A DNA stretch of 48,008 nt from Methanodesulfokora sp964525965. Its GTDB lineage: Archaea > Korarchaeota > Korarchaeia > Korarchaeales > Korarchaeaceae. Below, one piece after another: positions 42,626 to 48,008 of the stretch. The notes beneath the pieces were generated by a model that was not told where the DNA came from, did not search any database, and saw only the letters and a list, made by a program, of their open reading frames with translations. The stretch is taken from contig CAZGKA010000016.1 in the NCBI GenBank assembly GCA_964525965.1, positions 1-48,008 of the forward strand, in the 5' to 3' direction. Each line of letters opens with the position of its first letter. The first letter of the stretch is position 1. The position numbers and the translations under genes were made by a program.

Positions 42626-44360
42626 GTGGTATCACCGTTATCGCCTCGTAAGGTACGCTGGAGCTGGGGGCGAGAGGAGACCTCAGCCCTAGGACAAACA
42701 CAACGTTTGGAAAACCTGATCTCCCGGCAGTGTAGTACATGAACTCAGTTTTCTTAAAGATTTCCTTGCACAGAGCTAATCCAGCGGCCATAGTTCCGTA
42801 CCTATCGCTTCCCGCTACTACTATGACGTCCGATCCCCAGGGTTTGCCGTTTGCGTACTCCACAACTCCGACTCCAGATCCCATCTTGAGTATCAGGGAC
42901 CTGTCTATGGTGCCGTTGGGAACCCCCCACTCCGCCGCTAGTTTGAGGACGTCATCCAGCCCGTAGGGCCTTCCTCCGTACTTCAGACCGTCCCTCCATA
43001 TGGTCGCGTTCAGGTATCCTGCGGCCTGAAGATAGCTGACGAGCTCGTTGACCCTAGGTCCTCCCACCAATATGAGCGTTTTCCCTTGGAGCTCGGGAGC
43101 GAGCTTCCCGTTGACAAACACCTGCCTGTCAGTGTATATCGGAACGACCTTGGAGAACAGAGTTCCAGGGTTCTTCACCAGGAGGATCCCCCCGCCGCCG
43201 AGGTACATGTACTGTGGCATCGCCACCCTCAGAACTTCCATCCCCCCAGAGTGATCGCAGTTGACGACGTGGTCCGTCTCCGGGCATGCCTTCAGAAGGA
43301 CGTACGCTTCTCCGCCGAAGACCTCAACCTCACCGCGCGACCAACTCCGGTTGCCCTTAAACAGGATTATCTCATCTCCTTCGATCCTGTATCCCGTAAC
43401 GTTTTTCCAGGAGCTCGGCAGGTAGTAGGTGTAGTTGTTTCCGTTGGAGCTGAACATCAGAGCCCGTCTACTTTCGGGCAGCTCGGCGTTGAACAGAACG
43501 CTGGAACCCTTCTTCCAATAGTCATATCCTTCCGGAGGGATGAGGAGAGAGGTGAGCCTGACCTTTATCTCTCCCGCCGAGACATTGAAGTCCTCCTTCT
43601 CTATGCTGAAGGCCACCAGGCCGGAGAACCCCTCTCCCTCTATGGTGGGCCTCTCGACCATTATTATGCTTCCAGAGACCGGGAACTGGAATCCCCACGC
43701 CATGGTTCCGGGGGTTATCTGAGCCATGGCATATATCTGGCTTCCTCTCTTCACCATCAGGTTGAGCTCATAATCGCTCGAGCTTCTTATGACGACCTTC
43801 TGGGCTGATATGTTGTATCCAATCCAGGGCACGTAGTAGGTGGTTCCGTTCCTCAGCTCCAACCAGTCCGTCTTAAAGACAAGTCTTCCGTTCTCTATCC
43901 TCATGTCCTCCTCCGGATAAATCCTCTCACCGACCAGGTAGACGAATTTGCCAGATACCTTGGTCTGAGGGACTATCACACGATCGCCCAGCTGGTACTC
44001 CTCTCCAACCACCTGGTTCCCCTGAGCGAGCTCTACTCCATTTCTGGAAAGCACCGGCTTGAAGACGTCCCCGAACCTCGGGCAGTAATAGGGATTGGTC
44101 GGAAGCTCGGTCACGTTTATACCCTCCAGATCCTCTATGCTTTTCGCTATCATGACCGCTGTGTAGAGGTCGGTGTAGCTGGCGTTCGATCCTATGACTA
44201 CCACCACGTCAGGGGATCCATCAAAATCCCAATCCACCGATCCGTTCTTGACGAAAGATCCAGGGAGATCCGAGAGAGGGGGATGCGCGCTCAGGACAAC
44301 ACTCGGGGTCAGCACTATGAGCAACAGGAGGATGACTAAGGCGAGCCTCATCTCTCTCAT
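42603..44360 (-). CDS. S-layer-like cell-surface protein
   Basis: 585 aa. Signal peptide at residues about 4-25 (MRLALVILLLLIVLTPSVVLS, cleavage near LSAHP). The exported part has many N-glycosylation sequons (NAS, NVT, NGT, NIS, NVS, NYT). The start of the mature protein (DVVVVIGSNASYTDLYTAVMIAKSI) and the C-terminal parts ILVGGPRVNELV and VIVVAGSDRYGTMAAGLA resemble the split N/C domains of archaeal S-layer proteins. The last two also match the C-terminus of the binding protein at 606. TATA TTTTTATAC at 44379-44388 (minus strand) predicts a leaderless mRNA. Whether it forms the main S-layer is unknown. Confidence 0.8.
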   Translation of the reverse strand: MREMRLALVILLLLIVLTPSVVLSAHPPLSDLPGSFVKNGSVDWDFDGSPDVVVVIGSNASYTDLYTAVMIAKSIEDLEGINVTELPTNPYYCPRFGDVFKPVLSRNGVELAQGNQVVGEEYQLGDRVIVPQTKVSGKFVYLVGERIYPEEDMRIENGRLVFKTDWLELRNGTTYYVPWIGYNISAQKVVIRSSSDYELNLMVKRGSQIYAMAQITPGTMAWGFQFPVSGSIIMVERPTIEGEGFSGLVAFSIEKEDFNVSAGEIKVRLTSLLIPPEGYDYWKKGSSVLFNAELPESRRALMFSSNGNNYTYYLPSSWKNVTGYRIEGDEIILFKGNRSWSRGEVEVFGGEAYVLLKACPETDHVVNCDHSGGMEVLRVAMPQYMYLGGGGILLVKNPGTLFSKVVPIYTDRQVFVNGKLAPELQGKTLILVGGPRVNELVSYLQAAGYLNATIWRDGLKYGGRPYGLDDVLKLAAEWGVPNGTIDRSLILKMGSGVGVVEYANGKPWGSDVIVVAGSDRYGTMAAGLALCKEIFKKTEFMYYTAGRSGFPNVVFVLGLRSPLAPSSSVPYEAITVIPRGCQEGS

Positions 44361-44422
44361 GTCGTTAAGCTTTTAAAAGTATAAAAAAGGAGTCGTTTCC
44401 TTGGGCATCGCTCGATCGATGA

Positions 44423-44809
44423 TCAGCGAACCTCCTTCTGTATCTTTGACAGAAACCTGTCCCTGTCCACTATGAACCTCTCGTGGAAGCCCTCACCAAT
44501 TTTCTTTCCGTTCCAATAGGCTTCAACCCTGAATCTGAGCCTCCTGCCGTCAACCTCAACAAGTTCAGACGTGACCTCTATCTCGGCTCCTAGAGGAGCC
44601 GCTCTCAGATGACTGATCTCAACTCTGGTTCCCACCGTAGTTTTTCCCTCCTCAAGCTTGTCCTCAACGCTTGTTCTACATGTCTCCTCCATGAAGGCTA
44701 TCATTGAGGGGGTGGACAGAACGCTCACATCACCACTGCCGAGAAAGCTGGCGATGTGCTCCTCCCCGACCTTGAAGATTCTTCTATTCTTTACACCCGG
44801 CTCCAGCAT
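44423..44809 (-). CDS. FlK-like hotdog thioesterase
   Basis: Acyl-CoA thioesterase-fold protein of about 128 aa. STPSMIAFMEETC, VGTRVEISHLRAAPLGAEI and IGEGFHERFIVDRDRF are family hallmarks shared with fluoroacetyl-CoA thioesterase FlK, giving Thr, Glu and His for catalysis. In most organisms the family acts on unknown short-chain thioesters. GAGGTGAT before ATG 44809 supports this start over GTG 44818 and ATG 44815. It is a monocistronic-looking gene. Confidence 0.88.
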   Translation of the reverse strand: MLEPGVKNRRIFKVGEEHIASFLGSGDVSVLSTPSMIAFMEETCRTSVEDKLEEGKTTVGTRVEISHLRAAPLGAEIEVTSELVEVDGRRLRFRVEAYWNGKKIGEGFHERFIVDRDRFLSKIQKEVR

Positions 44810-44863
44810 GAACATCACCTCGCCTTCATCATCAGGTGCTAAAAATAACGGTTTTGGTAGATC

Positions 44864-45460
44864 TCAGAACCGGTCTCCTATCACCCTGTAGATTGGATGC
44901 CTTCTCCTACTTTCTTCTAGGATCTGCACCGCTAGAGCAACTAGACAGATGATGAAAGCTAGAATCTCCACCCAGATCCCGTATTCTAGGTGCCACCTTA
45001 TCCAGATGGGCGAGCTTGAGCTCATATTTATTATCCTCTCTGTGTGAAGCGGAAGGTCCATGACGAGGGTTCCCATCACAAAGAAAAGTAGAGAAGCAGC
45101 TATGCATCCCAGAGCAGCTCCCAGCCTGACCTTACTACCCACGATGCCTCCCCACACAATGAGCAGCAGGCCTACAAAGTGGAGCAATGCCGCCAAGAGA
45201 AAGGAAGTCCTCGACAATCCTATCTTAGCCCTCGAGGTCGTCGGGAAGTAGCTCTGCTCGCTGAGCCAGTCCACCATAGCGTAGAACCTCGACAAAGGGG
45301 ACTTGGGGCTCGCGTGGGTGCTCCACCAGAGCATCGTAAAGGGGTTCAGAGCTAGCTTCACGTAACCATTGCTGTTTGGAGTTGAACCCTCGGCGACGAA
45401 CCACGGGAGGAAGGACGCCAGTACTAGGAGGACCAGCGCGATGACTGCCAGCTTGTTCAT
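44864..45460 (-). CDS. Integral membrane protein of unknown function
   Basis: 198 aa with four predicted helices: residues about 4-24, then 90-110 (LLAALLHFVGLLLIVWGGIV), 115-135, and 165-185 (ILAFIICLVALAVQIL). A sizeable outside loop lies between helices 1 and 2 (residues 25-88). The basic tail LEESRRRHPIYRVIGDRF is inside. No family recognised. It is divergent from nadE. Confidence 0.7.
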   Translation of the reverse strand: MNKLAVIALVLLVLASFLPWFVAEGSTPNSNGYVKLALNPFTMLWWSTHASPKSPLSRFYAMVDWLSEQSYFPTTSRAKIGLSRTSFLLAALLHFVGLLLIVWGGIVGSKVRLGAALGCIAASLLFFVMGTLVMDLPLHTERIINMSSSSPIWIRWHLEYGIWVEILAFIICLVALAVQILEESRRRHPIYRVIGDRF

Positions 45461-45533
45461 CCGGGATTGGATGAATAACCTTCTAATAAAGGTTGATATC
45501 CCTATTGGTAAGACGTTCGACGGAGGTGATCGC

Positions 45534-46319
45534 TTGAGTTACTTCAAGGTGGCCGAGGTAATAGAGGGGTTTATGAAAGGCTTTGTGGCTGGATCTGGGG
45601 CTAAAGGATGTGTGATAGGCCTGAGCGGTGGTTTAGACTCCTCTACGGTGGCTCATCTCCTTGTCAGGGCTCTTGGCAAGGAGAAGGTTCTCGGACTGAT
45701 AATGCCGATGTCTGGAATCACTAGGCAGGAAGACCTGGATGACGCAGTCTCCCTAGCGGAGGATCTCGGCATAAACTACAGGATAATTGATATAAGGGAG
45801 ATCTTCGAGGCATATACATCCGCGAATCCTCTCTTCGACGAGAATGATAAGATAGCCAACGGCAACCTTCAGGCCAGGATAAGGATGACCCTCCTCTACT
45901 ACGCGGCCAATAGAAAGAACCTTCTCGTGGCAGGAACATCTGACAGGAGCGAGATCCTGCTTGGGTACTTCACCAAGTATGGAGATGGGGCCTCCGACTT
46001 CATACCGATAGGGGATCTCTACAAGACCCAGGTCAGGGAGCTGGCCAGGAGCATAGGTGTTCCGGACAAGATAGTGAACAAGCCCAGCAGTCCCGGCCTC
46101 TGGGTCGGTCAGACGGCTGAGGGAGAGCTCGGCCTGAGCTACGACGTGATCGACAGGATACTGATAGCCCTATTCGATAGAAAAATGGAAATAGATGAGG
46201 CTGCTAGGGAGGTTGGGGTGAGCAGGGAGGTTGTTGAGAAGGTAATGGAGATGTGCAGGAACTCCACTCATAAGAGGTCCCTGCCCCCCAAGCCATCCGT
46301 CAGGATTCTCCTGAGGTGA
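45534..46319 (+). CDS. nadE: NH3-dependent NAD+ synthetase
   Basis: Last step of NAD synthesis, 261 aa. The PP-loop SGGLDSSTVAHLL, then DRSEILLGYFTKYGDGASDFIPIGDLYKTQV and KPSSPGLWVGQTAEGELG, are NadE signatures. There is no glutaminase domain, so ammonia is the nitrogen donor. The frame is open upstream to 45369, but GGAGGTGAT at 45522-45530, 3 nt before TTG 45534, marks the true start, and the length then matches the family. Confidence 0.95.
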   Translation: MSYFKVAEVIEGFMKGFVAGSGAKGCVIGLSGGLDSSTVAHLLVRALGKEKVLGLIMPMSGITRQEDLDDAVSLAEDLGINYRIIDIREIFEAYTSANPLFDENDKIANGNLQARIRMTLLYYAANRKNLLVAGTSDRSEILLGYFTKYGDGASDFIPIGDLYKTQVRELARSIGVPDKIVNKPSSPGLWVGQTAEGELGLSYDVIDRILIALFDRKMEIDEAAREVGVSREVVEKVMEMCRNSTHKRSLPPKPSVRILLR

Positions 46320-46324
46320 ACTCG

Positions 46325-46912
46325 TTGGACGAGCTGGAGATCATAGCGGAGGAGATCAGAAAGTGCAAGAAGTGCCCCCTCCACAAAACTAGGAAGAACG
46401 CTGTCCCCGGGGAAGGAGCTAAGGATGCTGAGATAATGTTTGTGGGTGAGGCTCCTGGGAGGAACGAGGACGAGCAAGGAAGACCGTTCGTCGGAGCGGC
46501 TGGCGAGTTTCTGACCGAGCTCATAAGCATGATAGGGATGACTAGGGAGGAAGTCTTCATAACGAACGTGGTCAAGTGCAGGCCGCCTCATAATAGAGAT
46601 CCCAAGCCTGAGGAGATAGAGGCTTGTTCTCCCTTCTTAGACAGGCAGATAAAGGCTATATCCCCTAGGATCATAGTCGGCCTCGGGAGACACAGCACAT
46701 CGTACCTGTTCAGGAAGGCTGGGCTCAAATTCAGATCGATAGGAGCGGTCAGGGGGAAAATAGTAGAGGTTGAACTGTTGGGGCTCAGGGTGAAGCTCCT
46801 CCCCACATATCATCCAGCGGCAAGTCTCTACAACCCAGCCGTGAAGGACAGAATAGTGGAAGATTTCCTCAAACTGAAGAGGGAGGGGGCTGATCTGACA
46901 AAGTACTTCTGA
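46325..46912 (+). CDS. Type 4 uracil-DNA glycosylase
   Basis: Removes uracil from DNA, important against cytosine deamination at high temperature; about 195 aa. Motif 1 is GEAPGRNEDEQGRPFVG and motif 3 is HPAA. Four Cys for the 4Fe-4S cluster are present: CKKC (14 and 17), VKCRPP and ACSPFL. GAGGTGA lies 6 nt before TTG 46325, preferred over GTG 46316, which overlaps the nadE stop as GTGA. It is cotranscribed with nadE. Confidence 0.94.
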   Translation: MDELEIIAEEIRKCKKCPLHKTRKNAVPGEGAKDAEIMFVGEAPGRNEDEQGRPFVGAAGEFLTELISMIGMTREEVFITNVVKCRPPHNRDPKPEEIEACSPFLDRQIKAISPRIIVGLGRHSTSYLFRKAGLKFRSIGAVRGKIVEVELLGLRVKLLPTYHPAASLYNPAVKDRIVEDFLKLKREGADLTKYF

Positions 46913-46928
46913 TACGGGTGAATTCGCC

Positions 46929-47504
46929 TTGATGGAGATGGTGGTTCAGCAGGTGACCTCCCTGATAGAGGCAGGATCGTACCCGATGATAACAGGGCTG
47001 ATGATCCTCGAAAGCGCCCTGTTACCCGTGCCGAGCGAGGTCATAATGCCCTTTTCGGGGTTTTTGGTGTCGAGAGGGAAGCTGGATCTAGCTCTGGTGG
47101 TCCTCAGTGGAACTCTCGGGAATCTGATAGGCTCTCTCCTGGCCTACACGCTGGGACTGAAGATAACCTGGTCCCCGATAAAGAACCTTCCCCTAGTAGG
47201 AAGGGAAGCTGTCCGGGCCGAGCGCTTCATGGCCAAGCACGGGGACATATCGGTTCTCCTCGGAAGGATGATGCCAGGCGTGAGGACTTTCATATCCCTC
47301 CCGGCCGGGTTGTCTAGGATGAACCCCCTCAAGTTCTCAGCGTACACCCTGATCGGGAGCATCCCTTGGAACCTCCTCATGACCTACTTGGGCGTGATTC
47401 TGGGGGAGCAGTGGGAGATCATCTCGGCCTACCTCGATCCTCTGACAGCAGCGGTGTTCCTGATAATTCTGGCGTACTTTCTCCTAAGGGGGGATGAGCT
47501 GTGA
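46929..47504 (+). CDS. DedA-family (VTT domain) membrane protein
   Basis: 191 aa with about five hydrophobic segments. LESALLPVPSEVIMPFSGFL, GNLIGSLLAYTLG and MPGVRTFISLPAGLSRM are DedA hallmarks, including the Glu and Arg essential in bacterial members, which act as lipid scramblases/flippases. GGGTG at 46916-46920 fits TTG 46929 or ATG 46932. It overlaps the following TatD-like gene by 4 bp. Confidence 0.92.
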   Translation: MMEMVVQQVTSLIEAGSYPMITGLMILESALLPVPSEVIMPFSGFLVSRGKLDLALVVLSGTLGNLIGSLLAYTLGLKITWSPIKNLPLVGREAVRAERFMAKHGDISVLLGRMMPGVRTFISLPAGLSRMNPLKFSAYTLIGSIPWNLLMTYLGVILGEQWEIISAYLDPLTAAVFLIILAYFLLRGDEL

Positions 47505-48008
47505 GGCTGTTCGATGCTCACTGTCATCTTGAGGACCCATCTTTCGATGATGACAGGGAGGAGGTCATCACACGAGCTGTGAGGACCGGGGTCCTCAGAA
47601 TGGTGACCTCCCCGTTGGGAAGGGATCAGGTTCTGAGATCTCTGAAAATTTTCTCTAAAAATGAGCACGTGCTGATATCCGCCGGCATGGACTCTAGAGA
47701 GTTCGCCAACAGGTCGAAAGCCTCGGAGCTGATATCCCTCGTGAGGGAGGTCGGTGATAGGCTCGTGGCGATAGGAGAGGTGGGTCTCGACTACAAGGTC
47801 GCTAGGACCGAGGCCGAGAGAACGGCTCAGAAGGAGGTATTCCGGGAGTTCATAAGGCTGGCCGACTCGATGAACAAACCCCTAGTGGTCCACAGCAGAT
47901 GGGCTCAGAGACCTGTTTTGAGGGTTTTAGATGAGCTATACGCTGTAGATGTCGTTCTACACTCGTTTGGGGGGAACGAAACCGATGTCAAGTTCGCTGC
48001 TGAGAGGG
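47501..48008 (+). CDS. TatD-family metal-dependent hydrolase (N-terminal part)
   Basis: Starts with GTG 47501 in a GTGA overlap with the DedA stop and stays open to the right edge, giving 169 residues. VRLFDAHCHLEDP has the HxH metal motif, VAIGEVGLDYK has the Glu and Asp, and KPLVVHSR and VLHSFGG give the later His ligands. TatD proteins are metal-dependent deoxyribonucleases; archaeal members may act in DNA repair, in keeping with the nearby UDG. Confidence 0.88.
   Translation, partial: MRLFDAHCHLEDPSFDDDREEVITRAVRTGVLRMVTSPLGRDQVLRSLKIFSKNEHVLISAGMDSREFANRSKASELISLVREVGDRLVAIGEVGLDYKVARTEAERTAQKEVFREFIRLADSMNKPLVVHSRWAQRPVLRVLDELYAVDVVLHSFGGNETDVKFAAER

Noticed and set aside
45369..45533. 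N-terminal extension of NAD+ synthetase
   Set aside because: It runs antisense through the start of the divergent membrane-protein gene, and a strong ribosome binding site marks TTG 45534; the shorter protein matches the family length.
1..48008. tRNA or rRNA genes, insertion sequences, integrase or attachment sites
   Set aside because: None found by eye on either strand in the intergenic gaps; gene content and spacing look like ordinary chromosome.

Overview
The window looks like chromosomal DNA of a thermophilic archaeon of the TACK group, most like a Korarchaeum-type lineage. This placement is an inference of moderate to low confidence, because there is no rRNA or tRNA in the window. Supporting signs are A/T-rich TATA boxes about 26 nt before starts, frequent GAGGTGAT-type ribosome binding sites, many TTG and GTG starts, an archaeal-type phosphoglycerate mutase, a form III RuBisCO, geranylgeranyl reductase, an archaeal ATP-dependent DNA ligase, a type 4 uracil-DNA glycosylase and S-layer-like proteins. 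I see no CRISPR array, insertion sequence, integrase, prophage or tRNA.

Layout. 1-277 is the start of apgM (minus strand). 606-7163 and 8136-13923 are two complete peptide-type ABC importer loci, each with a binding protein, two permeases and two ATPases, separated by one unknown gene. 14005-17849 (minus strand) holds an aminotransferase, a small secreted or anchored protein, an orphan 34-45 kDa protein and an inositol monophosphatase-family enzyme. 18075-25473 carries a conserved unknown gene, a PHP phosphoesterase, a PPC/DUF296 protein, SurE, a DegT-type aminotransferase, CTP synthase, a circularly permuted GTPase and a PAC2-type proteasome assembly chaperone. 25478-28657 is a tight Hsp20 / DNA ligase / AmmeMemoRadiSam radical SAM cluster. 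28859-31908 has adenosine-specific kinase, geranylgeranyl reductase and a PgsB/PgsC pair. 32125-36845 runs glutamate dehydrogenase, an ornithine cyclodeaminase/alanine dehydrogenase-family enzyme, a UPF0282 metallo-beta-lactamase and RuBisCO. 36838-44809 (mostly minus strand) holds a HAD phosphatase, an AF1577-like radical SAM/SPASM enzyme, a divergent PadR regulator, a HisJ-type PHP phosphatase, DNA topoisomerase I, a QueT-like transporter, an S-layer-like protein and a FlK-like thioesterase. The end carries a membrane protein, NadE, UDG4, DedA and the start of a TatD-family gene.

How it fits together. Two peptide importers, glutamate dehydrogenase and several PLP enzymes point to peptide- and amino-acid-fermenting metabolism. 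RuBisCO with all visible catalytic residues suggests nucleoside/AMP salvage, although its partner enzymes are not in this window. The most unusual items are: (1) a peptide-binding protein whose C-terminal segment appears at its N-terminus, as in a circular permutation, with an S-layer-like domain in the vacated C-terminal position; (2) perfect hairpins just downstream of the predicted transcription start and abutting the ribosome binding site in both binding-protein genes; (3) an archaeal PgsC-PgsB pair divergent from glutamate dehydrogenase, suggesting a poly-gamma-glutamate-like polymer; (4) a 65-bp perfectly shared DNA patch in the ATPase genes, consistent with gene conversion; and (5) two genes that appear to start at CTG within a CTGA stop/start overlap.
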